Made by a program: the position numbers and the translations under genes. The notes below the pieces were generated by a model. That model worked only from the letters and a program-made list of their open reading frames with translations, was not told the DNA's origin and did not search any database. Shown here one piece after another: positions 1 to 7,520 of a stretch of 8,032 nt of DNA. Positions within the stretch are counted from its first letter, which is position 1. Each line of letters begins with the position of its first letter. Source of the stretch: Chloroflexota bacterium (GTDB lineage Bacteria; Chloroflexota; Limnocylindria; QHBO01); NCBI GenBank assembly GCA_024636135.1, contig JAGXHP010000150.1, positions 1 through 8,032 on the forward strand, given 5' to 3'.

Positions 1-626
1 ACGTGACCCTGATGTTCAGCGTCGAGATCTACGAGCGCGTGGCACGGGCCTACATCGCCGGCCTCCGACGGCTGCACGAGGGCGGCGGCGATCTGTCCCG
101 GGTGGCCAGCGTTGCGAGCTTCTTCGTGAGCCGTGTGGACACCAAGGTCGACAAGATGCTCACCGATATCGGCACGCGCAGCGCGCTCGAGGCGCGCGGC
201 AAGGCGGCCATCGCCAACGCCCGCATGGCGTACGACTCCTTCGGCCGGATCTTCGGGGGCGATGAGTTCGCCGACCTCCGCGCGGCCGGCGCCCAGGTTC
301 AGCGCTGCCTGTGGGCCAGCACGAGCACGAAGAACCCCGACTACCGCGACGTGCTCTACGTCGAGGAGCTCATCGGCCCCGAGACAGTCGACACCATGCC
401 GCTGGAGACGATCACGGCGTTCCTCGACCACGGCAACGTCGAACGACGGCTGGATGGCGACATCGACGGCGCCCGCCAGGCGCTGCGCGAGGTCGAGGCC
501 CAGGGGATCAGCATGCAGCAGGTGACGAATGAGCTCATCGACGAGGGAGTCGCGTCCTTCGCGAAGAGCTTCGACGAGCTGATCAGCTCCATCGAGTCGA
601 AGCGAGAGGAGCTCGCCCCCGCATGA
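1..626 (+). CDS. tal: Transaldolase, C-terminal part (5' end cut by window edge)
   Basis: Transaldolase moves a dihydroxyacetone unit from sedoheptulose 7-phosphate to glyceraldehyde 3-phosphate, giving erythrose 4-phosphate and fructose 6-phosphate. It acts in the cytoplasm in the non-oxidative PPP. The reading frame is open from the first bases (codons begin at base 3), so the GTG at base 3 is an internal Val, not a start. About 207 residues remain. Family members of the mycobacterial type are usually about 360-370 aa, so roughly 160 N-terminal residues are missing, including the Schiff-base lysine. Visible signatures, in local numbering, are VTLMFS at 1-6, SVASFFVSRVD at 36-46 (Arg44 is the expected phosphate-binding residue), WASTSTKNP at 104-112 and LIGPETVDTMP at 123-133. 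The stop TGA overlaps the pgi start (ATGA, 623-626). In many relatives this protein is fused to Pgi; here a real stop separates them. Family assignment is confident from these motifs and the context. Confidence 0.94.
   Translation, partial: VTLMFSVEIYERVARAYIAGLRRLHEGGGDLSRVASVASFFVSRVDTKVDKMLTDIGTRSALEARGKAAIANARMAYDSFGRIFGGDEFADLRAAGAQVQRCLWASTSTKNPDYRDVLYVEELIGPETVDTMPLETITAFLDHGNVERRLDGDIDGARQALREVEAQGISMQQVTNELIDEGVASFAKSFDELISSIESKREELAPA
605..611 (+). promoter_or_regulatory. Ribosome binding site for pgi
   Basis: AGAGGAG lies inside the last codons of tal, 11 bases before the ATG at 623. It supports independent initiation of Pgi at the ATGA overlap, rather than a sequencing error that split a Tal-Pgi fusion. 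Confidence 0.55.
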
Positions 627-2317
627 GCGACCTCGACGCCGCGGTCGCGTCGCGGCTGGAGGCGTTCACCACCGACCGGGTCGCGGACCGACTGTGGTCG
701 AAAGACGGCTCGCTGTGGGCCGAGTCCGGTAAGCCGGCCGACGAGATCGCGGCGTGGCTCGGTTGGCTCGATCTTCCCGAAGCGATGTCGGCCCGCGTGG
801 ACGAGCTCGAGCACCTTGCGCGTGACATCCGCGAGGACGGCTACCGTCGGGCGGCCGTGCTCGGGATGGGCGGATCGAGCCTGGCGCCCGAGCTGTTCAG
901 CCGGGTATTCGCGTGGGCGGGCGGCCCGTCCGGGAACGGCGCAGCATCGGCCGATGGCCTCGAGCTGCGGATTCTCGATTCGACGCATCCCGATGCCGTG
1001 CGCGGGTTCCGGTCCTGGGCGGGCGAGAAGCGGACGATCTTCTGCGTCAGCTCGAAGTCGGGTTCCACCACCGAGCCGAACGCCTACCAGGCCGCGATGG
1101 GGGAGATCGCCCCGGCACTCGACTTCCTGGCGATCACCGACCCGGGAACCGTTCTCGGCGAGCTCGCCCGAGCCCAGGAGTTCCGCGGCATCATCGAGGC
1201 TCCACCCGACGTCGGGGGACGGTACTCGGCGCTCACGGTCTTCGGCCTTGTTCCCGCCGTGCTGGCCGGGGTCGACATCGGCGGACTCCTCGAGCGCGCA
1301 ACTCGAATGGCGGGAGCCTGCCGTAACCCGGATGCCGCCGATAACCCGGGGCTCCGGCTCGGAGCACTCATCGGCGAGGCTGCCCTGGCCGGGCGCGACA
1401 AGCTCACGATCCTCACATCGGAGCGTCTCGCGCCATTCGGTGACTGGGCCGAGCAGCTCATCGCGGAGAGCACCGGCAAGGCCGGCACGGGCATCGTGCC
1501 GATCGTGGGCGAGCCCCTCGGCCAGGCATCGGACTACGCGGAAGATCGCCTGTTCGTGCACGTCAGGCTCCGCGACGAGACCGACCCGGCGATGAGCGCG
1601 CTGGCGGACGAGGAGATCGTCCTCGACGATGCCCTCGACATCGGTGCCGAGTTCGTGCGATGGGAGGTGGCCACCGCCGTCGCCGGCATCGTGCTCGGCA
1701 TCGACCCGTTCGACCAGCCGAACGTGCAGGAGAGCAAGGACGCGACGCGCGACCTGCTCGACGCGTACCGCAGCCGCGGCGCGCTGCCGCAGACGGGTCC
1801 ACTGGTGAGCGAGCCCGGCATGTCGGTCACGGCCGATCCCGAGGCCATCGGCGACACGCCGGTCAGCGTCGAGGGGGCCGTCCAGCAGCTTCTCGGGCTG
1901 CTCAGTCCGGGACGCGACTACCTTGCCATCCTCGCCTACGTCCCATCAGACCCGTGGGTCGAGGAGGCACTGCAGCGCATCCGAGTTGACGTGCGCGATG
2001 CGCTCGGCGTCGCGACGACGCTCGGGTTCGGCCCGCGATTCCTGCATTCCACCGGGCAGCTGCACAAGGGCGGGCCGTCGACGGGGGTGTTCCTCCAGAT
2101 CACCGCCGAGCCGTCCAAGGATCTGCCGATCCCGGGCTGGGACGAGTCATTCGCGACCCTGATCGCGGCCCAGGCACTCGGAGACCTGACCTCACTTCAG
2201 CGGCGCGGGCGTCGTGCCCTGCGCATCCATCTTGCCGACCTCCAATCCGGGCTCGAGCGCCTGGAGGCGATGGTCGACACGGCCATCGGCGAGCCGGCCG
2301 ACAATCACACGCAGTAG
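623..2317 (+). CDS. pgi: Glucose-6-phosphate isomerase (form usually fused to transaldolase)
   Basis: Interconverts fructose 6-phosphate and glucose 6-phosphate in the cytoplasm, linking the transaldolase product back to the oxidative PPP. It has 564 aa. Two sugar-isomerase (SIS) folds are marked by GMGGSS at residues 81-86 and the phosphate-binding loop SSKSGSTTE at 143-151. GGRYS at 198-202 with the following LTVFG matches the first PGI family signature. FDQPNVQESK at 363-372 matches the second, with Lys372 in the catalytic-lysine position. HSTGQLHKGG at 475-484 is typical of Pgi halves of Tal-Pgi fusion proteins. The N-terminal 40 residues (WSKDGSLW, AAWLGWLDLP) resemble the linker of those fusions, which supports the start at 623. 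The start is also supported by AGAGGAG at 605-611 and the ATGA overlap with tal, which implies translational coupling. Nothing looks broken: every family motif I checked is present. Confidence 0.95.
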   Translation: MSDLDAAVASRLEAFTTDRVADRLWSKDGSLWAESGKPADEIAAWLGWLDLPEAMSARVDELEHLARDIREDGYRRAAVLGMGGSSLAPELFSRVFAWAGGPSGNGAASADGLELRILDSTHPDAVRGFRSWAGEKRTIFCVSSKSGSTTEPNAYQAAMGEIAPALDFLAITDPGTVLGELARAQEFRGIIEAPPDVGGRYSALTVFGLVPAVLAGVDIGGLLERATRMAGACRNPDAADNPGLRLGALIGEAALAGRDKLTILTSERLAPFGDWAEQLIAESTGKAGTGIVPIVGEPLGQASDYAEDRLFVHVRLRDETDPAMSALADEEIVLDDALDIGAEFVRWEVATAVAGIVLGIDPFDQPNVQESKDATRDLLDAYRSRGALPQTGPLVSEPGMSVTADPEAIGDTPVSVEGAVQQLLGLLSPGRDYLAILAYVPSDPWVEEALQRIRVDVRDALGVATTLGFGPRFLHSTGQLHKGGPSTGVFLQITAEPSKDLPIPGWDESFATLIAAQALGDLTSLQRRGRRALRIHLADLQSGLERLEAMVDTAIGEPADNHTQ

Positions 2318-2325
2318 GGAGCACC

Positions 2326-3246
2326 ATGCAGGTCGGAATCGCCGGACTGGGAAGGATGGGCGCCGGGATGGCGCGCCGCGCGGCACGGGGCGGGCACGAC
2401 GTCGTGGCCTGGAACCGGACCGAGGCCGTCGCGACCGAGATCGCGGGCGAACCGGAGAACGAGGGTCGCATCTCGGTGGCCGAGCCGATCGAGCGCCTGC
2501 TCGAGATGATGCCGGCGCCACGCCATGTCGTGATCAGCGTGCCGTCGGGCGCTGCCACCGACGCCATGATCGACCAGCTCGCCGGCATCCTCGAGCCCGG
2601 TGACGTGATCGTCGACGCGGGGAACAGCCGCTTCCACGATTCGAAGCGCCACGCCGCCGAGCTGGCGGAGCGGGGCATCGAGTGGCTCGACATGGGCGTC
2701 TCGGGCGGGGTGTGGGGGCTGACGGTCGGCTTCTGCGCGATGCTCGGCGGCAAGCGCGAGATCTTCGAACGCTTCGAGCCCGTGGTGAGGACGCTCGCAC
2801 CGGAGAACGGGTACCTGTACTGCGGTGATGCGGGAGCCGGCCACTACACGAAGATGGTCCACAACGGTATCGAGTACGGAATCATGCAGGCGTACGGCGA
2901 GGGATTCGACATCCTCCACGCCGGCGAGTACGACCTCGACCTTGCCGCCGTGGCCCGCATGTGGAACAACGGCTCGGTCATTCGCTCCTGGCTCCTCGAG
3001 CTGGCCGGGAATGCCTTCGAGAAGGAGGGCAACGACCTCGAGCAGATCAAGGGCTGGGTTGCCGATTCGGGCGAGGGCCGCTGGACGGTGGCCGAGGCGA
3101 TCGACCACGACGTCCCGGCGCCGGTCATCACGCTCAGCCTGATCGAGCGCTTCCGCAGCCGCCGCGAGCCGGACTCGTATACCGACCGCGTCCTCGCCGC
3201 CCTGCGCAACGAGTTCGGCGGCCACGCTCTCAAGGACCGCGAGTAG
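2326..3246 (+). CDS. gnd: 6-phosphogluconate dehydrogenase, decarboxylating, short type
   Basis: Oxidises and decarboxylates 6-phosphogluconate to ribulose 5-phosphate, producing reduced nicotinamide cofactor, as the third step of the oxidative PPP. The length of 306 aa fits the short bacterial class (about 300 aa, as in the GntZ/YqeC-like enzymes) rather than the 470-aa E. coli type. The Rossmann motif GLGRMG is at residues 7-12, followed by NRT at 30-32. The substrate-binding loop DMGVSGGVWG is at 122-131. The catalytic segment KMVHNGIEY is at 176-184, and Lys176, His179, Asn180 and Glu183 line up with the E. coli active-site residues. The C-terminal helical domain has EGRWTVAEAIDHDVPAPVI and ends near the expected length. 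The start ATG follows the pgi stop by 8 bp with AGGGAG at 2316-2321. The NRT motif resembles NADP-dependent long-type enzymes, so cofactor use is open. Lies directly upstream of zwf. Confidence 0.94.
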   Translation: MQVGIAGLGRMGAGMARRAARGGHDVVAWNRTEAVATEIAGEPENEGRISVAEPIERLLEMMPAPRHVVISVPSGAATDAMIDQLAGILEPGDVIVDAGNSRFHDSKRHAAELAERGIEWLDMGVSGGVWGLTVGFCAMLGGKREIFERFEPVVRTLAPENGYLYCGDAGAGHYTKMVHNGIEYGIMQAYGEGFDILHAGEYDLDLAAVARMWNNGSVIRSWLLELAGNAFEKEGNDLEQIKGWVADSGEGRWTVAEAIDHDVPAPVITLSLIERFRSRREPDSYTDRVLAALRNEFGGHALKDRE

Positions 3247-3248
3247 TC

Positions 3249-4874
3249 ATGGCGACGCGCGTCGAGGAAGATCCGCCGGCGGTGGAAGAGCCGCGGTCCT
3301 CCCACGCCCCCGATGCGCGCCAACCCCAGCCGAACCCGCTGCGCGAGGGCCTGCGCCTCGAGCGCATGGCCGAGCCGTGCACCATGGTCATCTGTGGCGC
3401 CACGGGGGACCTGACCGAGCGCAAGCTGGCCCCGGCGCTGTACAACGCGCTGCTCGGCGGCTTCCTGCCGCCGGAGTTCACGGTCGTCGGCTTCGCCCGG
3501 CGCGAGCTCGATGACGACGCGTTCCGCGACCATCTGCTCGCCGGCATCAACCGCTTCAGCCGCAACAAGCCCGCCAAGCCGGCGATCTGGGAGTCGTTCG
3601 CCCGTGGCATCGAGTACCACCAGGGCGATTTCGACGACCCGGACGCGTATGTCGAGTTGGCCAAGCACCTGGATCGCATCGACCGCGACCGTGGCACGTC
3701 GGGCAACCGGCTGTTCTACCTTGCGGTGCCGCCCTCGCTCTATCCCGAGATCGTGAATCAGCTCGACCGGGCTGGCCTTGCGTCCCACGGGGATCGGCGC
3801 AGGAGCGGCTCGCGACGCGGGTGGACGCGGGTGATCGTCGAGAAGCCCTTTGGATCGGACCTCGAGAGCGCCCGGACCCTGAATCGCGAGCTGGCCGAGG
3901 TCTTCGACGAGACCCAGGTGTATCGGATCGATCACTACCTCGGCAAGGAGACGGTCCAGAACCTGGCGGTCTTCCGCTTCGGCAACGGCCTCTTCGAGCC
4001 GATCTGGAACCGGCGCTACATCGACTCGGTGCAGATCACGGTCGCCGAGACGGTCGGTGTCGAGGGCCGTGGCGAGTTCTACGACGCGACGGGCGCGCTG
4101 CGCGACATCGTCCAGGGGCACGCACTGCAGCTCATGGCCATGTTCGCCATGGACCCTCCGGTCGAGTTTCACGCCGAGGACCTGCGTGACGAGAAGATGA
4201 AGGTGCTGCGCGGCGTGAAGCCGATGTCGGCCGCCGACGTGGCGACCAACACGGTCCGCGGCCAGTACGTCTCGGGGTGGGTCGAGGGCGAGAAGGTCGT
4301 CAGCTACCGCGACGACGAGAAAGTGGCCCCTGACTCGGAAACCGAGACGTTCGCTGCCCTCAAGCTGGGGATCGATTCGTGGCGTTGGGCGGGCGTACCG
4401 TTCTACCTGCGGACCGGCAAGGCGCTGCCGAGCCGCGTGACAGAGATCGCCGTCCAGTTCAAACAGGCGCCGCTGGCGCTCTTCGCGCGGGCAGGCGTGC
4501 CGCAGATCGAGGCGAACGTGCTCGCCATCCGCGTCCAGCCCGACGAGGGAATTCTCCTGCGTTTCGGAGCCAAGGTGCCCGGCCAGGGACTCCAGATCCG
4601 GACCGTGAACATGGACTTCCGCTACGGCTTGAGCTTCGCGGTGGACTCGCCCGATGCCTACGAGACCCTCCTCCTCGACGCCATGATCGGCGATCCGAGC
4701 CTCTTCACGCGTGATGACGAGGTCGAGCGCGCGTGGGAGATCCTCGATCCCATCCTGGACGCGTGGCACGCCGGGAACGGAGGCCCGCTGCACTTCTACG
4801 GCGCCGGCAGCTGGGGACCGCCCGCCGCGGACGAGCTTCTCGAACGAGACGGCCGTGCCTGGAGGCGCCCGTGA
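3249..4874 (+). CDS. zwf: Glucose-6-phosphate 1-dehydrogenase
   Basis: Oxidises glucose 6-phosphate to 6-phosphoglucono-1,5-lactone with reduction of NADP+ (or NAD+), the entry step of the oxidative PPP. I place the start at the ATG at 3249, two bases after the gnd stop, giving 541 aa. AAGGA at 3232-3236 is a modest ribosome site. The open frame continues upstream into gnd but has no reason to be used. Met40 (3366) is an alternative, but the preceding PNPLREGLRLER looks like family sequence, so 3249 is preferred. The coenzyme-binding loop GATGDLT is at residues 50-56, EKPFGSD at 198-204, and the active-site signature RIDHYLGKE at 226-234 (Asp228, His229, Lys233). A second conserved histidine is His291 in QGHALQ, where most homologues I recall read QNH(L/M)LQ. 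Residues 1-39 form a Pro/Glu-rich, probably disordered extension. The tail FYGAGSWGP with a final basic stretch is normal for the family. The stop overlaps opcA (GTGA). Confidence 0.95.
   Translation: MATRVEEDPPAVEEPRSSHAPDARQPQPNPLREGLRLERMAEPCTMVICGATGDLTERKLAPALYNALLGGFLPPEFTVVGFARRELDDDAFRDHLLAGINRFSRNKPAKPAIWESFARGIEYHQGDFDDPDAYVELAKHLDRIDRDRGTSGNRLFYLAVPPSLYPEIVNQLDRAGLASHGDRRRSGSRRGWTRVIVEKPFGSDLESARTLNRELAEVFDETQVYRIDHYLGKETVQNLAVFRFGNGLFEPIWNRRYIDSVQITVAETVGVEGRGEFYDATGALRDIVQGHALQLMAMFAMDPPVEFHAEDLRDEKMKVLRGVKPMSAADVATNTVRGQYVSGWVEGEKVVSYRDDEKVAPDSETETFAALKLGIDSWRWAGVPFYLRTGKALPSRVTEIAVQFKQAPLALFARAGVPQIEANVLAIRVQPDEGILLRFGAKVPGQGLQIRTVNMDFRYGLSFAVDSPDAYETLLLDAMIGDPSLFTRDDEVERAWEILDPILDAWHAGNGGPLHFYGAGSWGPPAADELLERDGRAWRRP
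4861..4865 (+). promoter_or_regulatory. Ribosome binding site deciding the opcA GTG start
   Basis: GGAGG sits at the end of zwf, five bases before the GTG at 4871. It is the best Shine-Dalgarno match among the operon junctions and fixes the opcA start at the GTGA overlap. Confidence 0.65.
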
Positions 4875-6148
4875 GCGCGTCCCAGCCTCCTCCCACCGAG
4901 GAGCATGCCGTGCATCGGCGGCTCATGCGCTTCGGCGAGGCGGAGAGCCTCGCCACGCCGATGTGGGAGCAGCGCGGAACGTCGGTGCGGGCGATCGCTG
5001 GCCACCTCGCGTCCCTGTGGGATTCGCCCCCGGGCCTCGACGATGGGGGCGACCCGCTCGTGACCGAGAAGGGCCTGCCCCACGGCCGGGCCTCCGTCCT
5101 CAACCTCATCGTGACGGTGGTCGACGAGTCCGCTGCCGACCGCGTGGTCCGGACCCTCGAGGGCCTCGGCGTCCGGCATCCGTCGCGCGCCATCGTCCTC
5201 GTGCCTGAGTCGGGGGCAGACCACGAGCCGATCGACGCCAGGATCAGCACGCACTGCAACGAGATGGCCGGCGGCGGCGACCAGGTCTGCTACGAGGAGG
5301 TCGTGCTCACCGTGCGCGGGGAGGCCTCCGAGCACCTGTCGGGCATCGTGGCGCCACTGCTCATCCACGACCTGCCGACCCACATCTGGTGGCCCGGCGA
5401 TCCGCCCTGGCGCGACCCGATCTTCGACCAGCTGGTCGACATGGGCGACCGCGTGCTCATCGACTCGTCCGACTTCAGCGACCTGCTCACCGGCCTGCGC
5501 CGGACGGCGAGCCTGCGACGTCGCAGCGGGGTCGGGGACCTGGCGTGGGGCCGCCTGGCCTGGTGGCAGGAACTCACGGCGCAGTTCTTCGATGCGCCGC
5601 GCTTTCGCCGTTACCTTCCGAATCTCAGCCGGCTGCTCATCACCTACGCGGTTCCGCCGCCCACGTCGGATCGGCACGACGAGGATCTCGAGGTCGCTCC
5701 CGGCGTCCACGCACCGATGTCCCAGGCGCTGCTGTATGCCGGCTGGATTGCCACTCGCCTTGCCTGGAAGCGGTATCGCACCGTGGAGGCACTGGCCGAC
5801 GGTGGCTTCCGGCTGCGGCTCGAGGGACGGCACGAGATGGTCGACCTCGTCCTCAAGCCGGCGGTCACCGATGAGGTGCGGCCCGGGGACCTCCTCTCCG
5901 TGCGCCTGCGGTCGCTGGGTGAGACAGGTGCCGCGGAATTCATCATCGACCGCAACGCCGACCACGCGGTGGTGGCCACCAACGCCGACGGCATGACGGC
6001 GCTGCTTCGGCGCGTGTCCATGGAGTCTCCCAGCGAGGCCGAGCTGCTGAGCTCCCAGCTCACCATGGATGTGGCGGACCCCGTGTACGAGTCGGCCGTG
6101 CGTGCGGCCGCCATCCTGCTCGCCTCGTCGCGCGAGGCGGCGGCATGA
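4871..6148 (+). CDS. opcA: Glucose-6-phosphate dehydrogenase assembly protein OpcA
   Basis: OpcA proteins are known from cyanobacteria and actinobacteria as partners required for assembly, redox control or full activity of G6PDH. This one is expected to serve the Zwf encoded just upstream in the cytoplasm. It has 425 aa. The start is the GTG at 4871, overlapping the zwf stop by GTGA, with a strong GGAGG at 4861-4865 at 5-base spacing. The open frame runs further upstream, but only inside zwf. Family marks are VLNLIVTVVDE followed by HPSRAIVLVPE (His103-Pro-Ser-Arg106), LIHDLPTHIWWPGDPP (HIWWPG at 171-176), and a C-terminal segment ending in DPVYESAVRAA. It is longer than the roughly 300-aa mycobacterial form and closer to cyanobacterial lengths. 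Adjacency to zwf and pgl is the usual context and raises confidence. It has no catalytic motif, and none is expected. Confidence 0.9.
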   Translation: MSASQPPPTEEHAVHRRLMRFGEAESLATPMWEQRGTSVRAIAGHLASLWDSPPGLDDGGDPLVTEKGLPHGRASVLNLIVTVVDESAADRVVRTLEGLGVRHPSRAIVLVPESGADHEPIDARISTHCNEMAGGGDQVCYEEVVLTVRGEASEHLSGIVAPLLIHDLPTHIWWPGDPPWRDPIFDQLVDMGDRVLIDSSDFSDLLTGLRRTASLRRRSGVGDLAWGRLAWWQELTAQFFDAPRFRRYLPNLSRLLITYAVPPPTSDRHDEDLEVAPGVHAPMSQALLYAGWIATRLAWKRYRTVEALADGGFRLRLEGRHEMVDLVLKPAVTDEVRPGDLLSVRLRSLGETGAAEFIIDRNADHAVVATNADGMTALLRRVSMESPSEAELLSSQLTMDVADPVYESAVRAAAILLASSREAAA

Positions 6149-6873
6149 CCCGAGTCACCGTTCTGGCGGATGCGGATGCGGTCGCGATCGCCGTCGCCGA
6201 TCACTTCATCGCCGCAGCCACCGCCGCCATCGACGAACGCGGGATGTTTCGCGTCGCGCTGTCGGGAGGGGGAACGCCGAAGCAGGTCTACCCGTTGCTG
6301 CTCGAGCCCGAGCGCCGCGGGGCTGTCGATTGGAGCGCGGTGGAGTTCTTCTGGGGCGACGAGCGCAGCGTGCCGCCGGATCATCCGGAGTCGAACTTCG
6401 GCGTTGCCTACGGGATGCTCATCTCGCACCTCCCCGGCGTGCGACCCGATCGCATTCACCGCATGCCCGCCGAAGCCGCCGATCTCGACGCGGCCGCGCT
6501 GTCCTACGAGAGCGAGCTGCGTCTCGCGTTCTCGACGCATGGCGACGAGGTGCCGGCCTTCGACCTCGTGTGGCTGGGAATGGGCCCCGACGGCCACACT
6601 GCGAGCCTCTTCCCGGACTCGGGGGCCCTGGACGAGGCGCAGCGCTGGGTGGTCGGCAACTGGGCGCCGTCGCAGGAGACCTGGCGCATGACGCTGACGT
6701 TCCCGGTTCTCAACGCCGCGCGGGCCACGGTCTTCGCGGTGACCGGCGCCGACAAGGCGTTCGCCCTGCAACAGATCCGCGAAGGATCCGCCGAGCTTCC
6801 GGCAGCGCGCGTGACCGGCGACGCGGTGGAATGGATCGTCGATCGTGCCGCCGCCGGAGCGGACGAGTCGTGA
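6145..6873 (+). CDS. pgl: 6-phosphogluconolactonase
   Basis: Hydrolyses 6-phosphoglucono-1,5-lactone to 6-phosphogluconate, between Zwf and Gnd in the oxidative PPP. It is cytoplasmic. At 242 aa it has the normal length for the DevB/SOL type, which shares a fold with glucosamine-6-phosphate deaminase. The phosphate-binding SGGGTPK is at residues 40-46, the conserved FFWGDERSVPPDHPESN starts at residue 68 (GDER at 71-74), and the active-site block GMGPDGHTASLF is at 145-156 with Asp149 and His151. The GDERxVPPxxxxSN pattern separates lactonases from the deaminases, and the zwf-opcA-pgl order agrees. The start ATG overlaps the opcA stop (ATGA), with GAGG seven bases upstream. The stop overlaps the GTG of the next gene (GTGA). 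The C-terminus GADES is echoed by the next gene product. Confidence 0.94.
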   Translation: MTRVTVLADADAVAIAVADHFIAAATAAIDERGMFRVALSGGGTPKQVYPLLLEPERRGAVDWSAVEFFWGDERSVPPDHPESNFGVAYGMLISHLPGVRPDRIHRMPAEAADLDAAALSYESELRLAFSTHGDEVPAFDLVWLGMGPDGHTASLFPDSGALDEAQRWVVGNWAPSQETWRMTLTFPVLNAARATVFAVTGADKAFALQQIREGSAELPAARVTGDAVEWIVDRAAAGADES

Positions 6874-7520
6874 GCGCCACGCCCGGGCCACTCTCCGGCG
6901 ACGAGCTGCGACTGCTCGAAGCCCAGCTCGGCAGGATGCGCGGCATGATCTTCCGTTACTACGACCTGTTCTTCCGCTTCACGGCCGGCGGGCTCGTGGC
7001 GAGCGGCGCGCTGTTCGTGGCGGCCTTCTTTCCCCCGACGCAGGCGTCCGCCCTTCTCCTCCCGTTCGTGATCCTGTACGTCGGATTCCACGCGGCGTAC
7101 CTGTTCAGCTACGTGATCTTCGCCCGCACCTACGCTGCCGCGCTCGAGCGCCGGATCAACGCGGGGCTCGGCACCGAAGTGCTGATCGCTCACCGCCTCG
7201 AGGAGGTGTACTTCGGCGCGCCGGGCGACCCGAAGATCGTGGCCGCGCCCCTCCGACGGCCGTTGACGATGCTCGCCGCCGAGACCTGGCACTTCACCAT
7301 TGCCGGGGCGGCGTTCTTCGGGGTCGCCACGCTGATCGCCAATGCCACGGTCGCTCGCATCGGTGAGCCGTGGTCGACGTTCTTCGTTCCGACGGTGCTG
7401 GCCTGGGCTGCGGTGAATGGGCTGTACCTCGCCTGGTACTTCGGACGCAACCGCGATCAGCGCGCGATCGAGGCCCTGCTGACGGACGTGTACGCACCGG
7501 CGGCAGCGGACGAGTCCTGA
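6870..7520 (+). CDS. Unassigned four-helix integral membrane protein
   Basis: I do not recognise the family. The GTG start at 6870 overlaps the pgl stop (GTGA), with CGGAG at 6855-6859, and gives 216 aa. The frame is open further upstream, but only within pgl. A soluble N-terminal stretch (residues 1-30; SGDELRLLEAQLGRMRGM) could form an amphipathic helix. Predicted membrane segments, judged by eye, are about 37-54, 61-85, 142-162 and 170-191. Between helices 2 and 3 lies a soluble loop of about 55 residues, with ARTYAAALERRINAGLG near its start and AHRLEEVYF after it. There is no signal peptide, cysteine motif or obvious catalytic or transporter signature. Both termini probably face the cytoplasm, by the positive-inside trend (RR and RNRDQR flanks). 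Coupling to pgl suggests co-expression with the PPP enzymes, but this alone does not assign a function. The protein ends ADES, as Pgl does. It is likely a real gene, given its hydrophobic pattern and codon use. Confidence 0.8.
   Translation: MSATPGPLSGDELRLLEAQLGRMRGMIFRYYDLFFRFTAGGLVASGALFVAAFFPPTQASALLLPFVILYVGFHAAYLFSYVIFARTYAAALERRINAGLGTEVLIAHRLEEVYFGAPGDPKIVAAPLRRPLTMLAAETWHFTIAGAAFFGVATLIANATVARIGEPWSTFFVPTVLAWAAVNGLYLAWYFGRNRDQRAIEALLTDVYAPAAADES

Noticed and set aside
356..1561. A 401-codon minus-strand open frame opposite tal and pgi
   Set aside because: Same composition effect. It crosses the tal/pgi boundary and has no domain pattern and no clear ribosome site.
2961..3248. Upstream extension of the zwf frame inside gnd
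   Set aside because: These 96 codons overlap gnd in another frame and are low-complexity Arg/Pro/Gly-rich, unlike any G6PDH. The ATG at 3249 directly after the gnd stop is the natural start.
2844..4793. A 649-codon open frame on the minus strand opposite gnd and zwf
   Set aside because: It is antisense to two genes with full family motifs. In G+C-rich DNA with strong third-position bias the opposite strand often lacks stops. The translated product is rich in Arg, His, Val and Asp with no recognisable domain.
4733..4870. Upstream extension of the opcA frame inside zwf
   Set aside because: It overlaps the conserved zwf C-terminus. The GGAGG at 4861 and the GTGA overlap fix the start at 4871.
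4796..5965. A 389-codon minus-strand open frame opposite opcA
   Set aside because: Shadow of opcA, with no motif or supporting context.
6069..6869. Upstream extension of the four-helix protein frame through pgl
   Set aside because: The extension is an Arg-rich out-of-frame reading of opcA and pgl. The GTG at 6870 gives a protein whose hydrophobic pattern makes sense from its first residues.
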